Source of the DNA: CAZWES01 sp964632395
Lineage (GTDB): Bacteria; Patescibacteriota; Gracilibacteria; Peribacterales; Peribacteraceae
Assembly: GCA_964632395.1 (NCBI GenBank)
Contig: CAZWES010000008.1
Location: forward strand, 1 to 40,924
Direction: 5' to 3'
DNA: 40,924 nucleotides
In this document: positions 1 through 7,583 of the stretch, piece by piece
Layout: every line of letters starts with the position of its first letter
Position numbering within the stretch: position 1 is the stretch's first letter
Made by a program: the position numbers and the translations under genes
Notes under the pieces: generated by a model
Told to the model about the DNA's origin: nothing
The model's database searches: none
What the model saw: the letters and a program-made list of their open reading frames with translations, nothing else

Positions 1-32
1 GGTCGCTGGTTCGAGTCCAGTCGCCCCGACCA
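1..32 (+). tRNA. tRNA 3' end, probably tRNA-Pro (partial)
   Basis: The first 32 bases carry a tRNA variable-loop end, a T arm with a TTCGAGT loop between GCTGG and CCAGT, and the acceptor 3' strand CGCCCCG followed by A and an encoded CCA. The 5' part lies outside the window, so the anticodon is not visible. An acceptor strand ending CGCCCCGACCA fits bacterial tRNA-Pro, but that is an inference from acceptor identity alone. The CGACCAG that overlaps its end is the core of the attachment junctions of Element A. Confidence 0.8.
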
Positions 33-1475
33 GATTGCACAGTACGGGCGCGCAAACACCGCGCGCCACCCGTTTTTGGGTTGCCACTGCACCGAACGCC
101 CCTGCAAGAGAAAGTTCGATCCTGCGTTCCGAAGAAATAGTGGAAATGCCTCCGGCTCATTCGCATCAAGTAGTTTTTTCCCTTCCAGAGAGCGAAGAAT
201 GATATTGCGAGCCGATTCGAGCGTAGGATCTCCCTCCGTTTCAGCTTTTGCGATCTTTTGCTCGATTTCGACTTTACGGCTGATCAATTTGTTCTTCTTG
301 CTGACGTATTCATCCGTACCAAGAACACCCTCCAAGCGAAGATCGAGCAGGTCTTCCAACTTCTTTTCAATGTTTTCCTTCTCTGATCGCAGATGCTGAA
401 CGGCTGCCCGAGAGGATGATTTATTCTCTGCTTTCTCTCTGCCGAGCTTCGCAAGCATCTTCTCGCCCCACTCCTCGGGCAGTGTGAGCTGTTCGACAAT
501 CTCTCTGACCTGCTCAAGCAGCGACTCTTCACGGAGGTATTTGCGCTGAGAACATTTTCCTCGCTTATGAGTACAGCGATAGTAGTGATGGCCTCTCTGT
601 AACTCTGCTGTAATAGCACAGTCGCACTCAGCGCACTTGAGGAATCCGATGAAGGGAAACTGGTGTTTTCGTCGTCGCTGCTTTTTCGCCCTACTCTTCA
701 TCACCGCTTGTACTTTGTCGAACAGCTCACGGGAGATCAGCGGCTCGAAACTCCCCGGATGCAATTCTCCGTGGAATCGCATGGCACCGTAGTAGATCGG
801 ATTCTGTAGGAGGACCTGCACGCTGGAGACGGCGAGTGACTTTCCGCTGTGACTTGTGAGCCTCATGCGTTTGAGTTCGTCGGCAATCGTGTAGAGCGTG
901 TGCACTCCGGTGGCATAGAGCTCGAAGGCCTTGCGCACAATTGGGGCTTTCTCTGGGTCTGGTTGGATATTTCTCGTTCGAGGATTGTTCAGGTAGCCGA
1001 TAGGAGCAAGGCTTGGCCACTCGCCACGCCGGATTTTATGTCTCATCCCACGCTTCACGTTTTCACTGAGTTGATCGACATATAGCTTCGATTGTCCGAA
1101 GGCAAGATTGAGCATAAAGAGTCCTTGAGGAGATTTCTCGAATGTGAATGTGGGGAAGCGAAGGCCTTTTAGGATACCTTTGTCGATCATGTGAATAATC
1201 CGGCCTCCATCTATGGAGTTGCGTGCAAGTCGGTCGGGGTGCCATGCGAGGATACCGTTTGCCTTTCCTTGCTCCAGCATTTCCAACATTTCTACGAAGA
1301 CTCTTCGTCCAGGTTCCTTCGCCGTTTTGGCCTCCTCGAAGGAGGCGACGATTTCCAGGCCTTCCCGGATTGCGTATTCTTTGAGTTCTGTAAGTTGAGC
1401 TGCAATGGACATGATCTGCATCTCTTCAGATTCCGATGACTTGCGACAGTACAGGATGAATTTCAGATCAGTCAT
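1..1475 (-). CDS. Large serine recombinase of Element A, C-terminus running into the tRNA (partial)
   Basis: One uninterrupted frame of 491 codons is open at the window edge. It is a large serine recombinase that would catalyse site-specific strand exchange between attP and the tRNA attB. Visible: the N-terminal resolvase fold with YCRKS (Ser13 as likely nucleophile) and DRLARN at 81-86; a recombinase domain with APIGY near 157-161; a zinc ribbon with CAEC at 281-284 and Cys301 and Cys308; a charged coiled-coil at about 340-415; then a tail. Residues from Trp482 on (tail ending LDSNQRP) are antisense to the tRNA. The start at 1475 is supported by an extended -10 (TGCTACCAT) six bases upstream; no Shine-Dalgarno is present. 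The stop lies outside the window, probably within the tRNA D arm. Confidence 0.9.
   Translation of the reverse strand, partial: MTDLKFILYCRKSSESEEMQIMSIAAQLTELKEYAIREGLEIVASFEEAKTAKEPGRRVFVEMLEMLEQGKANGILAWHPDRLARNSIDGGRIIHMIDKGILKGLRFPTFTFEKSPQGLFMLNLAFGQSKLYVDQLSENVKRGMRHKIRRGEWPSLAPIGYLNNPRTRNIQPDPEKAPIVRKAFELYATGVHTLYTIADELKRMRLTSHSGKSLAVSSVQVLLQNPIYYGAMRFHGELHPGSFEPLISRELFDKVQAVMKSRAKKQRRRKHQFPFIGFLKCAECDCAITAELQRGHHYYRCTHKRGKCSQRKYLREESLLEQVREIVEQLTLPEEWGEKMLAKLGREKAENKSSSRAAVQHLRSEKENIEKKLEDLLDLRLEGVLGTDEYVSKKNKLISRKVEIEQKIAKAETEGDPTLESARNIILRSLEGKKLLDANEPEAFPLFLRNAGSNFLLQGRSVQWQPKNGWRAVFARPYCAIWSGRLDSNQR
27..105 (+). repeat. Arm A, copy 1 (attL side), 79 bp
   Basis: An exact inverted copy of these 79 bases is at 1511-1589. 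The first seven bases (CGACCAG) overlap the tRNA terminus and are the likely crossover core. The rest encodes the last recombinase residues before the tRNA-derived tail. The two copies form inverted repeats around the recombinase gene, so that segment could invert by homologous recombination. Confidence 0.9.
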
Positions 1476-1481
1476 GCGATT

Positions 1482-1490
1482 ATGGTAGCA
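1482..1490 (-). promoter_or_regulatory. Extended -10 of the Element A recombinase
   Basis: Read on the minus strand the bases are TGCTACCAT, a TGn-TAnnnT extended -10, followed by exactly six bases and the ATG. Transcription would start at or next to the start codon, giving a leaderless mRNA. Confidence 0.5.
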
Positions 1491-1510
1491 AAAAATCTGC
1501 GGGTGGCGAG

Positions 1511-1680
1511 GCAGGGGCGTTCGGTGCAGTGGCAACCCAAAAACGGGTGGCGCGCGGTGTTTGCGCGCCCGTACTGTGCAATCTGGTCGCGGGTATTGGA
1601 AAATATCCGAACAGAACTGGCTAGCGGCAGCTGATTTTCTGTGGCGCGCGCAGCTGCCGCCGGAATACCGCAAAGCGCAA
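1511..1680. other. attP-like junction: arm A - core - arm B, inverted
   Basis: On the minus strand this reads arm B (1680-1590), core CGACCAG (1589-1583), then arm A (1582-1511). Arm A matches 27-105 exactly and arm B matches 5118-5215 with one mismatch, and both join at the 7-bp core. This is the structure expected of the junction in an excised circle. Translated on the plus strand, the recombinase frame reads CAIWS and then a different short tail with a TGA stop about 15 residues later, instead of the tRNA-derived tail. Confidence 0.7.
1583..1680 (+). repeat. Arm B, inner copy, 98 bp
   Basis: Inverted relative to 5118-5215, identical over 98 bases except one A/G difference near its inner end. 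The pair brackets the 3.4-kb cargo. It overlaps arm A only at the 7-bp core. Confidence 0.9.
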
Positions 1681-1751
1681 CAAAACGGCGAAGGAACCTG
1701 GAACGGAACGCAGGATCGAACTTTCTCGGTCGCCACCCGCAGATTTTTTGC
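1681..1751. repeat. Mosaic of three short exact recombinase-gene fragments
   Basis: Three exact matches, in reverse complement, to the recombinase locus lie almost end to end: 1681-1702 (22 nt) matches 1308-1329, 1704-1727 (24 nt) matches 108-131, and 1730-1751 (22 nt) matches 1488-1509, the recombinase promoter. A fourth, 5101-5117 (17 nt), matches 1348-1364 and abuts arm B. The sizes resemble assembler k-mers, so a graph artefact is possible; remnants of a deleted recombinase copy are the biological alternative. Confidence 0.7.
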
Positions 1752-1821
1752 GTAAAATTTCTGTACTGAAAAAAGAAATATTGCAACAATGGCAGCTGTA
1801 ATGATTATGTTTCATAGCACA

Positions 1822-2949
1822 TTATTTACAGAGAAATAAGTCTTGCAATTGTTCATAAAGAATCCTTGCTACGAATTGATTTCCCTGTACATTGAGATGA
1901 TCGTCATAATCGTAGTAGAAATCGATTCCACTTTCTTGTTCAGCTCTGGACATATTTGGCAGTATATCAATTGTTTGTATTTCATGTAGCCTCGCCCATT
2001 CCATAATTGAATCTTGAAGATGACGATTGACAAGTTTTTCTTGTGCAAAGGTGAAACCAAGCTCCCTCATTGGATCAAAATAATCCGTACTCACTTGATA
2101 TTTTGAGGGAATGAGTAGGAGCACAAAGTTTGAATCTTGAAAAATGTCACGAATTTTCAGTAGATTATTTTTCGTAACAGAGCCCTCACTAAAAGTATGA
2201 GCAAGATGGAAATAGTATTCATCGTTATCTCCAACCCTACTACGAGGTAGGAGGTGTGGATTCATGAGTTCATTGCACATCGCTTCTTCAAGAGTATGTG
2301 GCAAATTGTAGGATAAAACATCTATTCCTGTATTCTTCTTTGCAATGCACTCTTCATCCTCATATGTGAATTTTTTGCGATACTTCTTCGCCAGATTCTT
2401 TACTGAATTCAAGAGTTCTGAATGAATGAAATTTTTGTCTGTTTCTACCAAATCTGAAGATTTTTTAACAAATACATCTCTATCTTCAATATCGTTATCC
2501 ATGTATATACCAACAACTACTACATCAGGTTTGTATTGTTTATACCAATCAGCAGTTTGTTCATAAAGAGTTGGACCTGCGCCAGGACGCCCAAGATTAA
2601 AAACAGAGACTCCACATGATTGCTCGTCATAGTATAAATCTGAGAGTAAAGCAGGTATCGATTGTTGCTCCGTTGTGCCAACTCCATAAATAAATGAATC
2701 GCCAATTACAAAAATACTTTTCTTGTCCCGCATTGATGTGGAAGAAACCAAGGGACCACGCAGACCATCTTTATTCAGGGAATCCCACATTTTGAATTCG
2801 TAATTCTGCACAAAAAATTTAGAGGATTTTCCACGATGCTCTGCAGCAATGCGCAATACAACTTCCAAAATGGAAAATGATATCAGTAATGAGAGCAATA
2901 AAAGTAATATTTCTTTCCAAGGAAAAGGTAAATTTGTTCTCTTGCGCAT
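1822..2949 (-). CDS. Membrane-anchored SGNH/GDSL-hydrolase-like protein
   Basis: A 375-residue protein with one N-terminal membrane segment (about 13-35) and an extracytoplasmic SGNH-type domain. Visible blocks: IGDSF with Ser85 as candidate nucleophile, NLGRPGAG near 118-125 (block II Gly), MDND near 150-153 (block III Asn), and DDHLN near 349-353 (block V Asp/His). SGNH enzymes of this layout often deacylate or acylate cell-surface glycans; the substrate here is unknown. It lies between the arm B repeats of Element A, divergent from the SLH gene, so it reads as cargo. A TAATAT -10 lies seven bases before the ATG. It is more AT-rich than the chromosomal genes further along, which fits acquisition. 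Confidence 0.75.
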   Translation of the reverse strand: MRKRTNLPFPWKEILLLLLSLLISFSILEVVLRIAAEHRGKSSKFFVQNYEFKMWDSLNKDGLRGPLVSSTSMRDKKSIFVIGDSFIYGVGTTEQQSIPALLSDLYYDEQSCGVSVFNLGRPGAGPTLYEQTADWYKQYKPDVVVVGIYMDNDIEDRDVFVKKSSDLVETDKNFIHSELLNSVKNLAKKYRKKFTYEDEECIAKKNTGIDVLSYNLPHTLEEAMCNELMNPHLLPRSRVGDNDEYYFHLAHTFSEGSVTKNNLLKIRDIFQDSNFVLLLIPSKYQVSTDYFDPMRELGFTFAQEKLVNRHLQDSIMEWARLHEIQTIDILPNMSRAEQESGIDFYYDYDDHLNVQGNQFVARILYEQLQDLFLCK

Positions 2950-3067
2950 GGCTTTGATATTACAACCTTTAACACCAATACTTAAGCAAAGTGGATCTTA
3001 AATTATTTCCAGAGCATACACATATGCCATAGCGATATTTTCTGCTTTTTAAATAATCCTCCTTGTA

Positions 3068-3073
3068 TATAAT
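3068..3073 (+). promoter_or_regulatory. -10 box of the SLH/transglutaminase gene
   Basis: A consensus TATAAT ends six bases before the ATG at 3080 with no ribosome binding site between. This predicts a leaderless transcript. Confidence 0.5.
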
Positions 3074-3079
3074 CAATAT

Positions 3080-5082
3080 ATGAGAAGCAAACTAATTCTA
3101 GCATCCGCGGTAACAGCACTGCTATTTACTATCAGCAAAACTACTGCTGCGGGATTCCAAGATGTTTCTCATAGTCATCCGAATGCAGAGGCCATTGCGT
3201 ATGTTCGATCAGAGGGAATCGTCCATGGATACCCTGATGGCACATTTCGCCCTNNNNNNNNNNNNNNNNNNNNNNNNNNNNNNNNNNNNNNNNNNNNNNN
3301 NNNNNNNNNNNNNNNNNNNNNNNNNNNNNNNNNNNNNNNNNNNNNNNNNNNNNGTATGTTCGATCAGAGGGAATCGTCCATGGATACCCTGATGGCACAT
3401 TTCGCCCTTCCCAAAACATTAACCGTGCAGAATTTACCAAGATAATCATATTGGCAGCACCTAGTTATGATAAGAAACTTGTTGCTTGTACCCCGGAAAG
3501 AAACGATAGGCCTGCTCTGTTCCCGGATGTTAATGAACATGATTGGTTTTGGCCTTATATTTGCAGTGCAAAAGCCCAATCCATTATTGATGGTTACCCT
3601 GATGGCACATTTCGCCCTGCTCATTGGATCAACTTTGCCGAAGTGTCAAAAATTATCTCAGTCGCTCTTAACTTGGATCCAGAGATCGGAGCCGATCCAT
3701 GGTATAGGGGCTATGTTGAAGCCATTGAAGGGCATGGTGCCATACCTGTATCCATCACCGGGTTTAGTAAAAATATTACGCGCGGTGAAATGGCGGAAGT
3801 AATCTACAGGCTGAAAACGGAACAACAGTTAAAAAGAGGTTCTCTGACATATGAAATCCTTGAATGTGCAGAGCAGCCAAGTCTGTGTGCAGCCACTGCC
3901 GGTAACATTGAGGGAAAGAAGACGGAATCTGATTGTCCACTAGGTTTTTTGATCGATACGCACGACTCGTCATTCGTAACTGAAACTCACGTCTGCAAAC
4001 CTATCACTATGCAGCTTACCGCAGATCGAGGCAGAGCTTCTTATCTTGGCAAGCTTCTTGTGGGTGTAGAAACAGAATGGAGAGACTGGAGTGCATTTGA
4101 ACCTCTCACAAAAAAAGTAGAGGAACTTATAAGCGGTGTGGTTGACGATGAGGAGAAAGTAAAACGTATAGCAAACTGGGTACGCAGTTCCAAGTCATAC
4201 TCCTGTAGGACTTTCCCCCCACCAGTCGTTCTGGAATCGTGCCTTGAGACGCCCGCAAACAACGGAGCCGATTTTTCACAAATTTATTACAGCGATAAAG
4301 GAATTTGCTTTGATGCTGCTCTTATAACCACAGCTATGTTTCGCCTTGCTGGGATCCCCGCTGAGATGAAAGTTGTCGATATCAATCACATTGTGACGCT
4401 GTACCAAATCGAAGACCACTGGTACAGCATTGATACGACTTTCTGTCCAAACTCTGATCAGTGCCTCGATGCACAGCTGATGAAAAAGACTGACGCGGAA
4501 GAAAACTTGCAGTTTGTGTACAGACGGCACGGTCATTTCAAGAGCAAAACCGGCCTGTATTGCGATCAAGACATTTGCATGAAGCATCCATTCCAGCGCA
4601 ATGTAATTATGCCACCGCCTCCATCGATTCCTACAGGAACAATTATATGGCCTTCCTTGAGACAGGCATATATCTCCAATGGGCAGCTACATTGCTATCT
4701 TGAGGCCAAGAACATGAATTGCGGAGGCGGAGGTTGTACTTTTTCCGAGTCAGCGAATAGATGGAGACACCTGGACTTGCAATATGCAATCGAGGATATG
4801 AGGAATATCGGATACAACAAAGCTGAATTGCCCACACACATGCGATTGCTGCATAATTCTGAAGGTGCTCCAGTGGACATTGTTTACCGATACGCATGTC
4901 GCCAGACGTATCCTCGCGATCGATATGTGGCTGTTTCAAAAGAGTTTGTATTGGAGCAAAACGAATCAGCTTACATCGACTACCACAATCTTTTAAAGGC
5001 TTCTGAAGGAACGAAAAACGAATTACACGATATTAAACACGCAATCAAGGCTGTAACTGAAGATTTGCAGATACGACCGTAG
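3080..5082 (+). CDS. Secreted SLH-domain protein with transglutaminase-like domain (split by an assembly gap)
   Basis: The frame is broken only by the gap at 3254-3353. If the duplicated 55 bases and the Ns are collapsed, one frame of about 615 residues results. It has a signal peptide (1 to about 24), SLH repeat 1 (FQDVSHSH to FTKII), SLH repeat 2 (LFPDVNEHDW to VSKII) and a weaker third SLH repeat. A transglutaminase-like core follows with Cys (GICFDAA, codon 4306-4308), His (NHIVTLY) and Asp (SIDTTF) in the family order. SLH domains bind secondary wall polymers; the transglutaminase-like domain would crosslink or cleave peptides at the surface. The C-terminus contains a Cys-rich patch (NCGGGGC). 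It is Element A cargo, so likely a transferable surface trait. Function beyond the fold is unknown. Confidence 0.8.
3199..3408. other. 100-N gap flanked by an identical 55-bp sequence (scaffolding artefact)
   Basis: Bases 3199-3253 and 3354-3408 are identical and flank exactly 100 N. Removing 155 bases restores the SLH reading frame and gives one normal SLH repeat. Overlapping contig ends that were scaffolded without merging explain this better than a real repeat. Confidence 0.85.
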
Positions 5083-5117
5083 AATATTTCTTCCATAAAA
5101 GAAGGCCTGGAAATCGT

Positions 5118-5215
5118 TTGCGCTTTGCGGCATTCCGGCGGCAGCTGCGCGCGCCACAGAAAATCAGCTGCCGCTAGCCAGTTCTGTTCGGATATTTTCC
5201 AATACCCGCGACCAG
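5118..5215 (+). repeat. Arm B, outer copy ending in the core (attR side)
   Basis: The inverted partner of 1583-1680. It ends with CGACCAG at 5209-5215, after which the sequence (TGTCGTC) matches neither arm and so is taken as flanking chromosome. It starts directly after a 17-nt recombinase-gene fragment at 5101-5117. Confidence 0.85.
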
Positions 5216-5220
5216 TGTCG

Positions 5221-5325
5221 TCAAATTCCAAGCACCAAGCTCCAAAAGAATTCCAAATCTCAAATTCCAAAGCCATTTGAGATTTGTAGTTTGAGATTCT
5301 TTTGTAATTTGGAATTTGGTGCTTT
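5221..5325. repeat. Dispersed AT-rich palindromic repeat, copy 1
   Basis: About 105 bases that begin TCAAATTCCAAGCACCAA and end TTTGGAATTTGGTGCTTT, with internal inverted TCTCAAATTCC-type words, so the unit folds into a long imperfect hairpin. A near-identical second copy is at 34592-34696. Both lie in intergenic space. No ORF is seen, and a non-autonomous mobile unit or termination structure is possible. Confidence 0.8.
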
Positions 5326-5404
5326 CTAGCGCCAGTCCTGCATCTGAAATGTAAAGAATTCCCCCCATTCCTTGTTTACAGCCCATTTTTCCATCCTAAA
5401 CCTG

Positions 5405-5433
5405 TTGACAAACCTATGCTTAGGTTTCACAAT
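5405..5433 (+). promoter_or_regulatory. Promoter with an operator-like palindrome in its spacer
   Basis: A perfect -35 (TTGACA, 5405-5410) is followed by 17 bases and CACAAT (5428-5433). The spacer is a palindrome, AAACCTA-TGCT-TAGGTTT (5410-5427), with 7-bp arms. A dimeric repressor bound there would block RNA polymerase. It lies upstream of the sigma-region-4/HARE-HTH gene. The rest of 5326-5594 shows nothing else recognisable. Confidence 0.45.
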
Positions 5434-5594
5434 ATATCCCTTTTGATCATTCCAATTTTCATGTTTTCCCCTAGGGAAAGAGCCACACTCTCAATTGACC
5501 ACATGAAATTCACGAGAGATTGAGCATCTTTCCGATCTGTCAAAATTCTGGTAAAAAGAGGGTTGTTCCTTTCACCCTCTGCCCAAAAGCCATC

Positions 5595-6704
5595 ATGCCG
5601 ACCATGCCAACCCCATCATCATCTTCAACAACGGCCACAGGAGACGCAACCGGTCTACAATTTAATCTTCAGGATATGATCTCTGATCTTTTCCTGGTCC
5701 TAACCGATAAGGAGCAGGAAGTGATCAAACGAAGGTTCTCGCTCACGGGTGATGCAAGGCAGACTCTGGAGAAGATCGGTCAGCACTTTAATGTCACAAG
5801 GGAGCGAGTAAGGCAGATCGAGAGCATTGCACTTGGGAAACTGAGGAGAACTGTTGGAACAACAAAGCTTGATGATGTGAACCAGATGGCAAAGGGCATC
5901 TTACGTGCAAATGGCGGGGTGATGTTGGAAGAAGGACTGATTGGTGCAGTCTTAAAGCGTCTGCCAAATCCATCAAGTTTGGATGGGAACATCCTCAAGC
6001 TTTCCATTACAGTTGATAGTGAGCTTGTGTTCAATGGTAGGAGCAGCACCTTTAAACCTTTCTGGCGCTTTGCTTCTATTGAGGTAAAGGACATTCAGAC
6101 CGTTATCGGTAGCGTTGTAAAAATCCTTAAGCGAAGGAATGACTGTATGCAGGACAGCGAGATCGTCTCTGCAGTTCAGGCTCTTAATCTTTTTGGGGAC
6201 CGTGAACCCAAAGAAGAGCTGATACTTTCCTGTTTGACTGTTGATGGGCGCCTGAGAAAGATTGAAGCAGGTTGGGGTCTTACTGAGTGGCGATTTGTTC
6301 GCCCCCGATCCATTCGCGATAAGGTAGAGATTATTTTGAAGAAAGAAGCAAAGCCGCTGCACTTTATGGAGATTGCAAATAAGATCAAAGAGGCTCAGTT
6401 CGATCACAAAAACGTAACGATCCAAGCGGTACACAACGAGCTCATCCGCTACCCGCAATTCGTCCTTGTCGGCCGTGGCCTTTATGCACTACGCGACTGG
6501 GGTTATGAGCCCGGCACTGTTGCAGATGTGATCGAGCGGATTCTTGATGAGAAAGGACCTCTGACCAAAAAGGAGATCATCGCAGAGGTTGGTAAGCAGC
6601 GTAACGTGAAGGTTGGCACAATCTCACTCAATTTGCAGAAGATGCCGTATTTTGTACGTGTTGGTCGTGCTGTTTATGACTTTGATCCTAAGAAGAAGAA
6701 ATGA
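5595..6704 (+). CDS. Sigma-70 region-4-like / HARE-HTH regulator
   Basis: A 369-residue protein counted from the ATG at 5595; an in-frame TTG at 5520 would add 25 residues. After a Ser/Thr-rich start comes a region-4-type helix-turn-helix (LTDKEQEVIKRRF, then FNVTRERVRQIES), as in sigma factors binding the -35 box. No region 2 is present, so it cannot act as a complete sigma factor. The C-terminal half carries two winged-helix modules of HARE-HTH type (around LHFMEIANKIKE and LTKKEIIAEVGK, ending VGRAVYDF), the fold found in RNA polymerase delta subunits. This suggests an RNA-polymerase-associated regulator. Domain assignment is by motif reading; the target genes are unknown. Confidence 0.75.
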   Translation: MPTMPTPSSSSTTATGDATGLQFNLQDMISDLFLVLTDKEQEVIKRRFSLTGDARQTLEKIGQHFNVTRERVRQIESIALGKLRRTVGTTKLDDVNQMAKGILRANGGVMLEEGLIGAVLKRLPNPSSLDGNILKLSITVDSELVFNGRSSTFKPFWRFASIEVKDIQTVIGSVVKILKRRNDCMQDSEIVSAVQALNLFGDREPKEELILSCLTVDGRLRKIEAGWGLTEWRFVRPRSIRDKVEIILKKEAKPLHFMEIANKIKEAQFDHKNVTIQAVHNELIRYPQFVLVGRGLYALRDWGYEPGTVADVIERILDEKGPLTKKEIIAEVGKQRNVKVGTISLNLQKMPYFVRVGRAVYDFDPKKKK

Positions 6705-6710
6705 ATAGTG

Positions 6711-6731
6711 ACACGTCACTCCGTGACGTGT
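6711..6731. terminator. Hairpin after the HARE-HTH gene
   Basis: ACACGTCAC, loop TCC, GTGACGTGT: a perfect 9-bp stem seven bases after the stop codon. No T tract follows, so it may be an RNA-stabilising or REP-like hairpin rather than an intrinsic terminator. Confidence 0.45.
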
Positions 6732-6822
6732 AGTCGGAGGAAGTGGTGGCCGAAAACCAGTCCAGCGCCCTGTGCAATTTTCTGCAGTCAGGTCTTTGTC
6801 GGGCAATATTCCACGCGGCACG

Positions 6823-7287
6823 TCAGAGGACTGCCGTGCCACGTTCGGCAGCACTCAATTTTTTCTCTGTCGATCCAAACCCGCCGCGACTCTTTCCATT
6901 TGCCTCGGTTTCCTTCCATTCGGCAATATCAACTTTCACAAACACCCCCTGCGCAATTCGCTCTCCGCGCTCGACTGTCACGGGCTCCAGGGAAATATTT
7001 TGAACCTGAACCAGGATCTCATCCTGTGGCCCACAGTAATCCTGATCAATCACGCCGATGGAGTGTGGGCAGACAAGAGCTTTTTTTCGTGGGAGAGATG
7101 ACCGTGGAACGATGAGTAGTGTGTATCCCTCCGGCACTTTTACGATGACATTTCCAGGTACGAGACCGATCTTTCCAGGATCAATCTTTGTGGTTTCACG
7201 CGTAATCAGGTCAAAGCCCGTTGCTCCTGCCGTTTCGTAGGAGGGGAGTGGGAGAGATTTATCGATCCGTGTGATTGCGACTTGCAT
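6823..7287 (-). CDS. dut: dUTP diphosphatase (dUTPase)
   Basis: A 154-residue trimeric-type dUTPase, which hydrolyses dUTP to dUMP and pyrophosphate, keeping uracil out of DNA and feeding dTMP synthesis. The family motifs are in order: AGATGFDL (motif 1), PRSSLPRKK (2), GVIDQDYCG (3, with the catalytic Asp), RIAQGVF (4) and the C-terminal arm SRGGFGST (5) that closes over the nucleotide. About 14 extra residues follow motif 5. The start at 7287 is supported by an extended -10 (TGCTACGAT) six bases upstream. It is divergent from tRNA-fMet, only 21 bases away. Confidence 0.93.
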   Translation of the reverse strand: MQVAITRIDKSLPLPSYETAGATGFDLITRETTKIDPGKIGLVPGNVIVKVPEGYTLLIVPRSSLPRKKALVCPHSIGVIDQDYCGPQDEILVQVQNISLEPVTVERGERIAQGVFVKVDIAEWKETEANGKSRGGFGSTEKKLSAAERGTAVL

Positions 7288-7293
7288 GGCTTT

Positions 7294-7302
7294 ATCGTAG
7301 CA
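7294..7302 (-). promoter_or_regulatory. Extended -10 of dut
   Basis: Minus-strand TGCTACGAT ends six bases before the dut ATG. No ribosome binding site lies between, implying leaderless translation. Confidence 0.5.
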
Positions 7303-7308
7303 TATCCG

Positions 7309-7383
<75 letters not shown>

Positions 7384-7385
<2 letters not shown>

Positions 7386-7493
7386 CGTAAAGCACCTGCG
7401 GCGCACGTGGCACCGCCAAAGAAAATTCAAGGTAAGAAAGAGTGAGATAGGCGCTTTACGTGTCGCGTGATCGCTTTAGCGATTTTACGCGAC
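7384..7493. repeat. Nested inverted repeats after tRNA-fMet
   Basis: CACGTAAAGC at 7384-7393 pairs with GCTTTACGTG at 7453-7462, and a second hairpin follows at 7462-7493 (GTCGCGT...ACGCGAC enclosing ATCGC-TTTA-GCGAT). The first arm starts in the tRNA CCA. It is likely an intergenic palindromic element or tRNA transcript processing/termination structure. No coding is seen in 7386-7583. Confidence 0.6.
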
Positions 7494-7583
7494 AATTACT
7501 TCCACAAAGCGCAATCTTTGGCTGTGCCACGTTATGCCTGAGGCGCTTTACAATTTTATGCACATTGATAGAATTCGTTTCCT

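Larger units (their letters stand above)
27..5215. mobile_element. Element A: serine-recombinase integrative element in a tRNA 3' end
   Basis: The segment begins at the tRNA CCA end and ends at an identical CGACCAG at 5209-5215. Its left end (arm A, 27-105) encodes the recombinase C-terminus, and its right end is arm B (5118-5215). A fused arm A-core-arm B lies inverted at 1511-1680. Cargo is an SGNH-like gene and an SLH/transglutaminase-like gene. Boundaries are inferred from repeat geometry: recombining the outer junctions would join the tRNA end to the sequence starting TGTCGTC at 5216. The presence of an attP-like junction inside an integrated copy is odd and could reflect rearrangement or assembly mixing of integrated and circular forms. 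Confidence 0.6.

Noticed and set aside
284..1245. Several short ORFs inside the first recombinase suggesting a frameshifted pseudogene
   Set aside because: Direct translation of the minus strand from 1475 to 1 gives one uninterrupted frame; the short ORFs are shadows in other frames.
3199..3408. Tandem SLH repeat duplication
   Set aside because: The copies are identical and sit at both edges of a 100-N gap, so a scaffolding duplicate is the better explanation.
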